64,000 nt of DNA from Macrotis lagotis (Eukaryota > Chordata > Mammalia > Peramelemorphia > Peramelidae), in assembly GCF_037893015.1 (NCBI RefSeq), contig NC_133658.1, forward strand, positions 61,237,636-61,301,635, in the 5' to 3' direction. The first letter of the stretch is position 1. Each line of letters starts with the position of its first letter. This document shows positions 46,301 to 53,139 of this stretch, in pieces. The translations under genes were made by a program, and so were the position numbers. The notes below the pieces were generated by a model, which saw nothing but the letters and a program-made list of their open reading frames with translations, had not been told where the DNA came from and ran no database searches.

Positions 46301-48861
46301 GACTGGAATTCATGTCCTCTTACTCTCAAGCCCACTGTTCTTTCCTGAACTCCACTTCCCTTCTACTGTGAGATTCAATGAGACAATATATGTAAAAATA
46401 AACCTCTGTGATCTTTGGGAAGGAAAAAAAATGATTCTCTGGGCACAGCTAGGTGGCACAGTAGATAGAGCACCTACCCTGGAGTCAGGAGAACCTGAGT
46501 TCAAATCTGGCCTCAGACACTTAATAATTACTTAGCTGTGTGACCATGGGCAAATCACTTAACTCTATTATCTTGCAAAAACCTTAAAAAAAAAAAGACT
46601 CTGCACTTCAGAAACTAGGGTGTCAAACAGTAACATCCCTCCATTATGGAGCAAGAAATCAGCCCCTAGAAAAGGAAGCCTGGGTGGCCCCCACACTTAT
46701 CATGGAGCCACAGGCTTGTGTTTCAAGCATTCATTGGAAAGATAAAAGAAATAGGCTGCTACTTCCAGTTCTTATGTTGCAGTCAAATGGACTCTGGAAA
46801 AAAAGGCATTTTTGAGCCATTAAAAAAATTAAAAGTAAAAACCCCACATTTCTAAAGCAATTTTATCCCAACAGCACTAAAAGGGCCCAATGGTCCTCAG
46901 CAGATTAACCAATATGGAGTCTAGTTATTCTTGGTTCAAGGTGACACCTCTACCCTTTATAAACAAAGCTGAGTCTATAGATGCTGGGGCCAGGCAGTGT
47001 TTATCTAAGCATTGAGAATTTTTTCAATTTAGAGACAGTTTCCTCTCCCACAAATCTGTTTCCAAAGAGCAAAGCTTAGTTGAGTCACAACAGGAGAGAT
47101 GAGTTTCTGAATGTTTAATCTACTTAGCAGAGTCAAATTGTTTCCCCTTTTACAATCTAATGGCAGCTCCATTGGAAGCAACCACAGATGGACAACCCTT
47201 AATCTCGCGATGGGGTGTGAGAAGAGTGTTGAGGAGAGGCAGTTAAGAATCATCCTTCAGGGAAGCTAGGTGGCGCAGTGGATAGAGCACCAGCCCTGGT
47301 GTACCTCAGGTACCAGGAGTACCTTGAGTTCAAATCCAGCCTCAGACACTTAATAATTACCTAGCTGTGTGGCCTTGGGCAAGCCACTTAACCCCATTGC
47401 CTTGCAAAAAAAAAAAAAAAAAACCTTAAAAAAGAATCATCCTTCAAAAGCATTTCATATCTGAAATGTTGAACCTTGAAACTGTCTGCTCATGACTTAT
47501 CTATTTATATGGACTACAGGGCCCTGGAAAGTGAAGAAGGGAGGAAAGAATATATTGACTACCCCACCAGCAAGAGTCATCCTTCCAACCAGAAGGTCTT
47601 AGTGAAGGGCAATGGCAGGAGGATTGACTACATGCTCTATTCTGAAGAGGGGCTCTACCTGGAGTGGAAAGTGGTGAGTTTTTCAGCAAAGAATGTGTGT
47701 GGGGCAGCTGGGAGGGATTCACTGGGCAATGTTAGTCTAAGCTGCTTTGGCACTTCAAGGCAACTAAATAGGCTCACATGTGACTTCTGTGGAGCTGAGG
47801 ACAAAGAGTTCCAACATGCTAGACTGTATACACATAGAAAATTTTGAGTTGGAGTGAAATATCTCAGTTGGGACAGCATGGAATAAGTCCAAAAGTTCTG
47901 TACTTAGAAATTAGAGTTGTCCAATGCCAGCTCTGCTTCTAAAACCTATGTGAACCTGGACAAGTCATATCTCTGGGCCCATTTCTTCATGGGTAAAGGG
48001 ATCTGATTGGGCCCGATTAGGGGTTCTCACCTTGTTTGTCTCATTGGACCCCTTTGGTAGTTTGATAAAAACCTATGCCTCCTTCCTCAGAATCCTATTG
48101 GTATAGGATCACAAAGGAAACCAATCTGATCGAAATACAATTATCAAAGTTAAACCAAGTTAAAGACTTTTGTCTCAGGCCTCTTCTACTCTGCATCCTA
48201 TGGCCTCCCTTGTAAAAGTAGGTGTAATGAGAGCACTTGCCTCACAGGGTTATGAGGATCAAATGAGCTGTTCTATGTAAAGCACTTTACTAAGCTAATA
48301 ATTGCCACATCAGTGTCACCTATGATGATGACCACCCTCCTGTAACCTATATGGACCAGCCTAAGGTTGGGAGGATGGGAGAGAAAGATGGATGAGCTCA
48401 GCAAGAGGAGCCTACAATAGGAGACCACATGGGGTGGCTAGGTGGCGCAGTGGATAAAGCACTGGCCCTGGAGTCAGGAGTACCTGGGTTCAAATCCGGT
48501 CTCAGACACTTAATAATTACTTAGCTGTGTGGCCTTGGGCAAGCCACTTAACCCCGTTTGCCTTGCAAAAAAAAAAAAACTAAAAGAAAAAAATAGACCA
48601 CATGGCAGCAGCCACCTAGTCTCTCCTCCATTATTGTACCAAAGTCCCTTTTTGACCACCTCTTTCTCTCCTTATTGTCAGAATGTTCTTTTCTATGTAA
48701 TCCCTCCTTTTGAATTTTATCCTCATTCTCTTGTTTTTTACATCATTATTTTCCTGTAGGAGGTGGAGGAATTCAGTTTTATTACCCAGTTAGCAGGTCT
48801 GACTGACCACCTACCTGTGGCCATGCGCCTGATGGTCAACACTGGCGAGGAAGAGGTTTAG
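19862..48861 (+). CDS. SMPD3: SMPD3, neutral sphingomyelinase 2 (7 coding exons, complete)
   Basis: Joined exons 19862-21226, 33502-33577, 38581-38736, 40433-40522, 41144-41207, 47520-47673 and 48760-48861 give 2007 nt, or 668 residues; human is 655. All junctions keep frame and have GT donors and AG acceptors. The enzyme is a Mg2+-dependent phosphodiesterase that cleaves sphingomyelin to ceramide and phosphocholine on the cytosolic leaflet of Golgi and plasma membrane. Two N-terminal hydrophobic segments (about residues 12-31 and 60-80) are followed by a collagen-like or linker region and a DNase-I-type catalytic fold. Visible active-site residues are Glu362 in LQEVFD (human E364), the DK-switch pair Asp444/Lys449 (human D430/K435), Asp524 and Asn526 in GDFNFDN (human D510/N512), and Asp651-His652 in GLTDHLP (human D638/H639). 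All are intact, so an active enzyme is expected. The extra length is mainly a threefold cysteine repeat at 393-419. Human numbers are from memory of the family. Confidence 0.97.
21038..21118 (+). repeat. SMPD3: Three tandem 27-bp coding repeats (Cys-rich)
   Basis: Units at 21038-21064, 21065-21091 and 21092-21118 encode CCPCKILNS, CCPCESLSS and SCPCKILNS (residues 393-419). Human SMPD3 has a single unit here, CCSFKCLNS, between VYGCQG and GLLFASRYP. Units 1 and 3 are most alike; unit 2 has drifted. Cys395 and Cys396 of the human/mouse unit are reported palmitoylation sites. The repeat is in frame and the flanking residues align without gaps, so it is an expansion inside a functional exon and not an assembly of two exons. 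Confidence 0.9.
21504..21648 (+). mobile_element. Marsupial tRNA-SINE, sense
   Basis: 'gggggcagctaggtgacagt' to 'ctgccttgcaaaaaaa'. It lies about 280 bp after the donor of SMPD3 coding exon 1. Confidence 0.9.
22240..22470 (-). mobile_element. MIR-type SINE, antisense
   Basis: 'acaaagcactttgcttacca', 'aggtgaggaaactgaaacc' and 'aacccaggtcatctgattct' in reverse MIR order. Confidence 0.65.
22593..22742 (+). mobile_element. Marsupial tRNA-SINE, sense, 18-bp perfect TSD
   Basis: Flanked by agaaagaggtactgagga at 22575-22592 and 22743-22760 with no mismatch, so a fairly young insertion. Confidence 0.97.
22814..22947 (-). mobile_element. Marsupial tRNA-SINE, antisense, head-truncated
   Basis: From 'gtttttttgcaaggcagtgg' to 'gctctatccactt'. 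The outermost head is missing. Flanks caggtcctcattagg (22799-22813) and caagtcctgattagg (22948-22962) form a 15-bp repeat with two mismatches. Confidence 0.9.
23851..23898. repeat. (AC)n microsatellite
   Basis: 48 bp of AC. Confidence 0.97.
24595..24720 (-). mobile_element. L2 LINE 3' end, antisense
   Basis: 'tttaacaaacattgattaaa', 'gcctactaggtcctag' and 'ctgccctcaaaaagtttaca' match the antisense L2 tail. Confidence 0.6.
25390..26030 (-). mobile_element. CR1/L3-type LINE remnant, antisense
   Basis: 'cagaatcccagaattggaaa', 'gaagccctccagggatgggg', 'cagatgtggtccaaccaggg', 'caagtccagtgaaattctaa' and 'atcccagctttgtgtcac' follow, in order, the antisense CR1 3' half known from bird CR1. Confidence 0.65.
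26031..26870 (-). mobile_element. L2 LINE remnants, antisense
   Basis: An inner part ('atttgggagtcatttacata') is followed by a fresh 3' end ('caacaaatatttattaaata', 'ctgccctcatgaagcataca', 'gaactttaaatatcaacatt'), so two pieces abut. Confidence 0.55.
27216..27386 (+). mobile_element. Marsupial tRNA-SINE, sense, (AAAAC)n tail
   Basis: Near-consensus copy ending in repeats of AAAAC and poly-A. Flanks resemble each other (gactaagtagtcttg and gactagtcttg), an imperfect target-site repeat. Confidence 0.93.
28323..28389. repeat. (TG)n microsatellite
   Basis: 67 bp of TG with one CA interruption at about 28367. Confidence 0.97.
29205..29450 (-). mobile_element. L2 LINE remnant, antisense
   Basis: 'caaggcactgggctggaagc' and 'ctaaaggaacttataatcta' fit the antisense L2 end. 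The remainder is decayed. Confidence 0.45.
29537..29717 (+). mobile_element. Marsupial tRNA-SINE, sense, intact TSD
   Basis: 14-bp repeat agaattcttagaat at 29523-29536 and 29718-29731. Confidence 0.95.
29980..30255 (+). mobile_element. SINE tail plus full SINE sharing one 3' flank
   Basis: A tail-only SINE piece (29984-30030) and a full SINE (30073-30225) are each followed by the same ~30-nt flank containing 'taaagagcaaaata'. Confidence 0.85.
30267..30400 (+). mobile_element. Marsupial tRNA-SINE, sense
   Basis: 'ggggtggctaggtgatgcag' to 'ccacttaactccattgctta'. The poly-A tail is lost. Confidence 0.9.
31855..32290 (-). mobile_element. L2 LINE remnant, antisense
   Basis: 'caacaagcatttatttatta', 'ctactacgtgccaagcataa', 'aggcactagcatcaaggagg' and 'gagggcattccaggcagaag' follow antisense L2 over 430 bp. 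Confidence 0.6.
32417..32574 (+). mobile_element. Marsupial tRNA-SINE, sense
   Basis: Consensus from 'gacggctaggtagcgtagtg' to poly-A. No clear flanking repeat. Confidence 0.93.
32720..33165 (+). mobile_element. CR1/L3-type LINE 3' end, sense
   Basis: 'ggtcagaccatatctggagc', 'gttcagttctgtgtaccaca', 'tatctgaaggatcagaatgt' and 'tctcaggaagtagtgagttt' lie in the order of the CR1/L3 3' region. It ends about 340 bp before SMPD3 coding exon 2. Confidence 0.7.
33502..33577 (+). CDS. SMPD3: SMPD3 coding exon 2 (residues 456-481)
   Basis: 76 nt encode VQVGSTPQDQRIVGYISCTHLQAEG plus one base of Glu481. It matches human VQVGSTPQDQRIVGYIACTHLHAPQE. This is a beta-strand segment of the DNase-I-type fold; the Thr-His in CTHL is characteristic of the family. 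Acceptor AG is at 33500-33501 and the donor is 'gtatgg' at 33578. One residue is missing relative to human between His and Glu of HAPQE. Confidence 0.96.
34620..35380 (-). mobile_element. CR1/L3-type LINE remnant, antisense
   Basis: 'cagatgtgatctgacgaagg', 'aagatcacattagctttttc', 'gtcatccacaaatttgataa' and 'aggtgttgtacagaataagg' follow antisense CR1. Broken by the SINE head and a MIR fragment (about 35170-35270). Confidence 0.65.
34725..34770 (+). mobile_element. SINE head fragment between direct repeats
   Basis: Only the tRNA-like head ('caatggatagagcactggtc') is present, with no body or A-tail. Flanks accctattgctag and accctatttctag differ at one base. Confidence 0.75.
36005..36165 (-). 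mobile_element. MIR-type SINE, antisense
   Basis: 'ggtgctttgcaattcccaaa', 'attatccccactttacaaag' and 'acttgcctaaggccacaaag'. Confidence 0.65.
38581..38736 (+). CDS. SMPD3: SMPD3 coding exon 3 (residues 481-533)
   Basis: 156 nt encode EDSTIRCEQLNQLQDWLADF, then RKSTSSSSTANPEELVAFDV, then LCGDFNFDNCSP and the first base of Asn533. It carries the GDFNFDN motif (Asp524, Asn526), which corresponds to human Asp510 and Asn512 in the metal/substrate site. The serine-rich loop KSTSSSS is conserved with human. The donor is 'gtaaga'. The phase joins A|AT to exon 4, giving NDKL where human has DDKL. Confidence 0.97.
38737..40432 (+). other. SMPD3: SMPD3 intron between coding exons 3 and 4
   Basis: 1.7 kb with one antisense MIR-type repeat (about 39465-39705). 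The rest is unremarkable. The acceptor tract is 'cttcttctctctgttcag'. Confidence 0.9.
39465..39705 (-). mobile_element. MIR-type SINE, antisense, nearly whole
   Basis: 'gtttgcagagcactttgtag', 'gatcctcacaatagtcttct', 'cccattttacaaatgaagaa', 'acttgcccaaggtcacatgg' and 'gatttcctgactccagact'. Confidence 0.75.
40433..40522 (+). CDS. SMPD3: SMPD3 coding exon 4 (residues 533-563)
   Basis: 90 nt encode DKLVQQHSLFTHYKDPCRV and GPGEDKPWVI between split Asn533 and Gly563. It matches human DKLEQQHSLFTHYRDPCRLGPGEEKPWAIG almost residue for residue. The donor is 'gtaagg' at 40523. Confidence 0.97.
40523..41143 (+). other. SMPD3: SMPD3 intron between coding exons 4 and 5
   Basis: 621 bp with no recognisable repeat. 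There is a purine-rich (GAGAAGGGAGAGG) stretch near 40855-40875. The acceptor is 'cttacttctcag'. Confidence 0.9.
41144..41207 (+). CDS. SMPD3: SMPD3 coding exon 5 (residues 563-584)
   Basis: 64 nt encode TFLKQDRLHDEEVSTPDNLQ flanked by split Gly563 and Lys584. Human has TLLDTNGLYDEDVCTPDNLQ, so the first half is the least conserved part of the catalytic domain here, while TPDNLQK is fixed. The donor 'aa|gtaagc' is at 41208. Confidence 0.95.
41300..41760 (+). mobile_element. Two MIR/THER-type SINEs, sense
   Basis: Copies at about 41300-41465 ('acctgtgtgaccttggaaaa') and 41555-41760 ('ggatttggagtcaaagaatc', 'ctcagcctcagtttcttcat'). Confidence 0.6.
41960..41982. repeat. Short (CA)n
   Basis: About 11 CA units. 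Confidence 0.9.
42047..42209 (+). mobile_element. Marsupial tRNA-SINE, sense
   Basis: 'gagcggcaaggtggtgcaat' to an A-rich tail. Short flanking repeat ttcacatct (42038-42046 and 42214-42222). Confidence 0.92.
42635..43780 (-). mobile_element. Long L2 LINE tract, antisense
   Basis: Runs from 'caacaagcatttattaagtg' through 'aatccagatgtgtggtgata', 'gatcactgattgggtatgtg' and 'tttggacatattgcctttga' to 'ttcaggggtcaataatgtca', the order of antisense L2. It is one of the longest ancient repeats here and is interrupted by the SINE at 43007-43171. Confidence 0.65.
43007..43171 (+). mobile_element. Marsupial tRNA-SINE in L2, intact TSD
   Basis: Perfect 13-bp flanks gaaagctattaca at 42994-43006 and 43172-43184. 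21-nt A-tail. Confidence 0.96.
43785..44110 (-). mobile_element. Second L2 3' end, split by a SINE
   Basis: 'caacaaacatttattaagta' and 'ctccatgctaggagaaatac', resuming after the SINE with 'ataaagcctacagtctcaca'. Confidence 0.6.
43886..44041 (-). mobile_element. Marsupial tRNA-SINE, antisense, intact TSD
   Basis: Perfect 13-bp flanks tgtttctactctt at 43873-43885 and 44042-44054. Confidence 0.96.
44690..44860 (-). mobile_element. MIR-type SINE, antisense
   Basis: 'gctttaagatttgcagagtt', 'cctcacagcaatcctgagtt' and 'ccctattttacagaagaaac'. Confidence 0.6.
46441..46597 (+). mobile_element. Marsupial tRNA-SINE, sense
   Basis: 'cagctaggtggcacagtaga' to 'tcttgcaaaaaccttaaaaa'. No clean flanking repeat. 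Confidence 0.93.
47260..47431 (+). mobile_element. Marsupial tRNA-SINE beside SMPD3 exon 6, intact TSD
   Basis: 15-bp repeat aagaatcatccttca at 47245-47259 and 47432-47446. It carries an internal 'gtacctcaggtacc' insertion near 47300. Confidence 0.96.
47520..47673 (+). CDS. SMPD3: SMPD3 coding exon 6 (residues 584-635)
   Basis: 154 nt encode ALESEEGRKEYIDYPTSKSH, then PSNQKVLVKGNGRRIDYML, then YSEEGLYLEWKV. The GNGRRIDYML core, part of the substrate-binding floor in this superfamily, is identical to human. The acceptor 'tatggactacag' is short of pyrimidines. A SINE ends 73-89 bp upstream. The donor is 'gtg|gtgagt'. Confidence 0.96.
47674..48759 (+). other. SMPD3: SMPD3 intron between coding exons 6 and 7
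   Basis: 1.1 kb. It holds a MIR tail (about 48180-48330), one full SINE (48433-48594), and a T-rich acceptor ending 'ttttcctgtag'. Confidence 0.9.
48433..48594 (+). mobile_element. Marsupial tRNA-SINE, sense, intact TSD
   Basis: 11-bp repeat agaccacatgg at 48422-48432 and 48595-48605. It lies 165 bp before the last SMPD3 exon. Confidence 0.96.
48760..48861 (+). CDS. SMPD3: SMPD3 coding exon 7, C-terminus and stop
   Basis: 102 nt encode EVEEFSFITQLAGLTDHLPV and AMRLMVNTGEEEV, then TAG at 48859-48861. It carries the catalytic Asp651-His652 pair in GLTDHLPVA, the general acid/base of the DNase-I-like sphingomyelinases (human D638-H639). The length after His652 equals human. The final residue is Val where human has Ala. 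Confidence 0.98.
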   Translation, partial: EVEEFSFITQLAGLTDHLPVAMRLMVNTGEEEV

Positions 48862-51800
48862 AGGCACCAGCCCCATGGTCAGTCAGTACCCAGGCCAGCC
48901 TAAGAAGACCTGGTCTATGTTCTTGGGATACAAAGGACTTTTTTCCAGTGCCACGTGAGCCAGATGAAAACACCTGGCCTCTAGTTGCCTCTCCCAACAC
49001 CTCCAAAGGTGGACAAGGTTCCTTTCCCATTGCTCCCTGGAGCTGAACAGAGGGAACAAGGATAGGAGGAGGTGAGGGACCAAAATGGATCCACAAGGGC
49101 TGAGACCACTGTCTGGAGCTACTCGGGCAGCAGGGCCAGCCTGAATTTCTACTTGTTCACTGTGGACCAAGGAATGCCAGTGGCCAGGCGGGTTGGGAGG
49201 AGAGGGGAGAGCCGAGCCCTAAATTCCTTTTAATCAGTGCCATTCTTACAAAACATGATTTTATATGAATTATACAGCACAACTTAGTTTGTAATCTGTG
49301 GGGTAGTGCTCTGAATGGGTTTTGCATCATTTCTTTGTATAGCTCTTATAAAGCTGAAGGCTTGGTTTTGGATTTTCTTTTTTTTAGCCTGCCAATGTCG
49401 TCCTAGCATGCCTGTGCCCTAGCATGAGCTCTACCTGCATGCTACACACTCGAGATGAAACAGCCATTATGAGAGCCATAGGGTAAAAATAGAAAAAAAA
49501 ATTGAAACACAATCAGGAAATAATCTAAGGAGCCCATTATGGAGTGCTGGGCTGCCATTTTTTTTTAAACCAGCACAATAGGGCTTTTCCAAACCAACAA
49601 TAATGTCTCCAGGGACAAGGAAAATGCTGTGTTCCTTCCAAAGGCCTATATTTGAGGGGGATTGTGCTTTAGGAAGAAAAAAAAAATCAACTTTGAGATT
49701 TCCCGGAAGGGAAGGCCAATGGGAAGCAGGTTAGCATTTGACCCCACCTGACTCTAGGCTAAAGACCCCCACTGCTCCAAAGAGAGATTGGTAAGGGTTG
49801 AAAATGAGAAACGGGATGTTTCTGGGAAAGGGGCATGATGAGAAAAGATAACTTGAAAGACAGAACCTATGGTTTTATTGGAGGGAAGGGAAATATCACA
49901 TCCAAGTGGGAAGGAGCCATCTGCATTTTAAAACTACTGGTAGGTGGAGTTGTTCTTTCCTGTCTCTAAACCCACAATTCTAGTTCTATTGCATGACCTT
50001 TCTTTGCTTCAAACCTGAGTGACTTTGACTAGATGACAAAGTTAGAACTTCAGGGTTCTTCTCCATTATGTGGCATCATTTTGTGATTTGGAGAAGAAAA
50101 AACAAATCCCTTTGTGCCTCAGTTTACCTACTGGTCCAGTGGACTACTGGTCCCTACCTCACTGGCCCAGCTGAGCCCCAAAGGAGTTGGCTATATTGTT
50201 GTCGACAGATGACTGGCTGTTCATGATCAGTATGAGGGATAGGGGTCTCCAGGATGAAGTCTGCCTTAGCCTGTCGTTTCTGTCTCCTCACCCAGTAGCC
50301 ACCCCAGACAGATCTCCTGGGATCTTAATCCCAGGTGCTCAGCATTATCTACCTTTTCTTTTTGGCCCATGGTTGAGGGCCCCTGGACACCAAGCCATAG
50401 TAGAGGGGAGGGAAGGAGAGAAAACTAAGGATCCATTTTGAGGTCAGGCTTTCCCCAGGCCCATTGGGCTCTCTCAAGGAGGGATTTTTAGTCAACCAAA
50501 CATGAAAACTGAGGAGGGAGGGGTGTCAAGAAAGAAAATGGTCAAACCAGCCTCCATTTGGTGAGACTAATCCTAAACCCTCCTGCCACTAAATCTGTGT
50601 TCAGTCCACACAAATGGAGAGCCCCTGTGGCCCACTCCTGTACCATTTGCTTTTCCTTGATTGGACTTTCTTTGGGTCCATCTTTGACTGATTGGGGCAG
50701 CTCTGAGCCTAAGGATCACTGCTGCAAGGGAAAGGTTAAACCCACTCCACTCTCACCACTATGGGCTCGCCTGATCCCAGATTTGAAAATCGCCCATCTG
50801 GGAGCCTGATGCCCAGCCAGACCTCCTCTAACACACTCTGCGGGCTCCTCATAGGAACATCCTGTCTTCAGCACCTTCAGCTTTAACTCTTTGTAGCCTC
50901 TTTAAATAGAAGCAATCAGACATCTTCCTCTCCCTCTAACTAAACTATTTCTTAGACTTTGATCATGGTTTTTTGGTGATCTCTGGTTTTAAACAGAATG
51001 TTACTATTGATTGTTCATACAACCATACAACACCCTGAGCTCTTACTCACACCTGTCTTAGACCCCAGCACAGCCCACAGTAAGAACAGGGTGACGACAG
51101 TACCAGAACCCTACAGTACAAATTCTCCTTGTCTTAGTACATTGACCCTGTGCCTTCTGATGCCTTCATCTGCATGAGGCTGAGAGAAGTGGATGGGCAG
51201 GAGTGGAGTGAGGAGAAAATGACTCTTCCCTCATCCCAATCCAGTCAATCATTAGCCCTCGGCCAAATGCAGCCAGGAGGTAAGACTGGCTACGGACAGG
51301 TGACCCACAGGTGACCCATCCAAAAGCCTTAGCCCTTCACAGCCATGAGACACTGCTACTGTTTGGGGAACATCCATCCCTCCCAAGCCAGGTAAGCCTA
51401 GGACAGCTCTCTGTAGGATTCTGTCATAGGATGAGACCCAACTTAGGCTCAAATCCATGAAACCAAGTCTGACAACTGATTGTCCCCAAGCAGTTTGACA
51501 GAGGGTATAAGGAACAGAAGACCAAGGACAAAGAACAGGACCCAGGGCAGCCAACCCATTGCATCTGACAGGGAACAAACAGTGCTCCCTGTGGCCAGGT
51601 CATCAAGAAATGCTGTTTTTCTGAAGGGAACAAGTTTTAAGAGTGTACAAGCTATAGCTGACTGATCAAATCATTCTCCTTGCTAGGGAATCCTCCCCCT
51701 TCCTGATCCCTCCTCCAAGGGACACTGTGGCAGTGATCACAACCACAGAAAGCAAGGGCTCCTAGACAGGCTAGGAAGAGAGCTAGGCCTATTCCAAGGG

Positions 51801-53135
51801 AGTATCAACAGTGTCCTGCCATCTCTACCAGGGTGTTTTATCCAGAAACCATGGTTGCAGAATCTCAACATTCCCAAGGCTATCGTGCTTTGAGGAAGAT
51901 TAAAACTCCAGACCCTCCCTTACTGTCCGTTCACTCACTGAGTCTCCAAGACTCTGATGTCTCTTAGGAATCATCCTTCCTTTAGAAAGGGTTTTCACAG
52001 AGCTAGAAAATCCCAATTTCTTGTGAGAAGCCTTTAGACTCTGGGATTTTTTACTATTTACTTATTCTGGTTTGTCAGCGTGCACGAATCATGTGATTGT
52101 ATGATTGAACACATGCAACAGATTATGATTGTTCAGGCTGCGAAGCAACACACCCCTACCCATAAACACAACAGTTAGTCCTGCAGGTCACTCTGAGTCC
52201 AGGGGTTCCTGGCTGGTCACGCAGGGCAGCCAGGGAAGACTGAAGGCCTCTCAAAGAATGAAGATAGATCATGTAAGGGTTAGCACTGTTCTGCCAAGCA
52301 GGGCCTTCTGCTGGGGGACTGGATTTACCCACCTGGAAGGACGAGGATGGCTGTCTCTCTCCCCTCCTCACTGACTGTGGGGGCCTTAGGCAAGTCTTTC
52401 AATCTCCCTGTGCCTCCATTTTGTTGTCCTTGAAATGGATGGAGCAGTTTGTTCCCTCTTTCCCCTTGAGCACCAGGCCCTGCTTTTTATCCTTTTTAAT
52501 AGAGATATAATGCTCAGAAATCACAACTTCCCCTCCCTAAATCCTTGACAATGGGCCCATAGCATTTGCTTGATTGTACTGGTTTTATGAAGCCAGTAAG
52601 CGGGCTTGCCCATAAACTAAATATTTACAATTTTGATTTTTTTTTTAAATTTCCCTGTGACTCAGATTCAATCAAATCGAGTAATGTCTAAGCTGGGAGT
52701 AGCTCATGGACTCACTCCCAACTCAGAAATGATAATCTGCTTCTGCTTCTGCTTCTGCTCCTGCTCCAGGGCTGGGGAAGGGGAAGATACCTCTGACCAG
52801 CCCCAATATAAGCCATGCATTGGGACCCAGTTCAGTCAGACGGCTTATGAAGGAAGCGTTTTCATGTGTCCAAAACCATCTTGAGTTTTAAGTATGAATA
52901 TTAATCTTGATGCTTTTTAAATATTGTATTACTGCTAAGGTTTAGAAAATACTGTTTTAAAAAAACTTTTTTAATTTCAATAATTTTTCTGTATTGTATC
53001 CTTCTGGGACCTGATGGGGTTTTATACGGTAAGCACACCTAACGTTTTGGTAAAACTGTATCTGATATATATCTATCTGTTTCTTCCCTGTAAGAAAACG
53101 AGTCTTACACCTAATAAAATATTTTGAAGGGTTTT
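48862..53135 (+). other. SMPD3: SMPD3 3'UTR, about 4.3 kb
   Basis: No stop-free frame or splice signal of note follows the TAG. The next credible poly(A) signal is at 53113. The tract is free of SINEs and LINEs, unlike the rest of the window, as expected for transcribed exon. AT-rich, conserved-looking stretches lie at about 49225-49380 and 52890-53120. A short hexamer run (TTCTGC)n lies at 52736-52766. The extent is inferred from the signal position and the absence of repeats. Confidence 0.7.
53113..53118 (+). promoter_or_regulatory. SMPD3: SMPD3 poly(A) signal AATAAA
   Basis: Canonical AATAAA in 'cctaataaaatattttg', followed by a T-rich stretch (gtttttctttt) that would serve as the downstream element. 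A second AATAAA lies at 53188-53193 and could be an alternative end. Confidence 0.7.
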
Positions 53136-53139
53136 TCTT

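Larger units (their letters stand above)
41208..47519 (+). other. SMPD3: SMPD3 intron between coding exons 5 and 6
   Basis: 6.3 kb. It contains MIR copies (41.3-41.7 kb), five SINEs (42.05, 43.0, 43.9, 46.4 and 47.3 kb), a long antisense L2 tract (42.6-44.1 kb), a short CA repeat (41960-41982), a G-run at 44286-44296, and a SINE-free AT-rich stretch at 44.8-46.4 kb. Confidence 0.9.

Noticed and set aside
52129-52374. Small open frames in the SMPD3 3'UTR and in 50-52 kb
   Set aside because: Both strands show overlapping short frames without conservation cues; the region is better explained as UTR.
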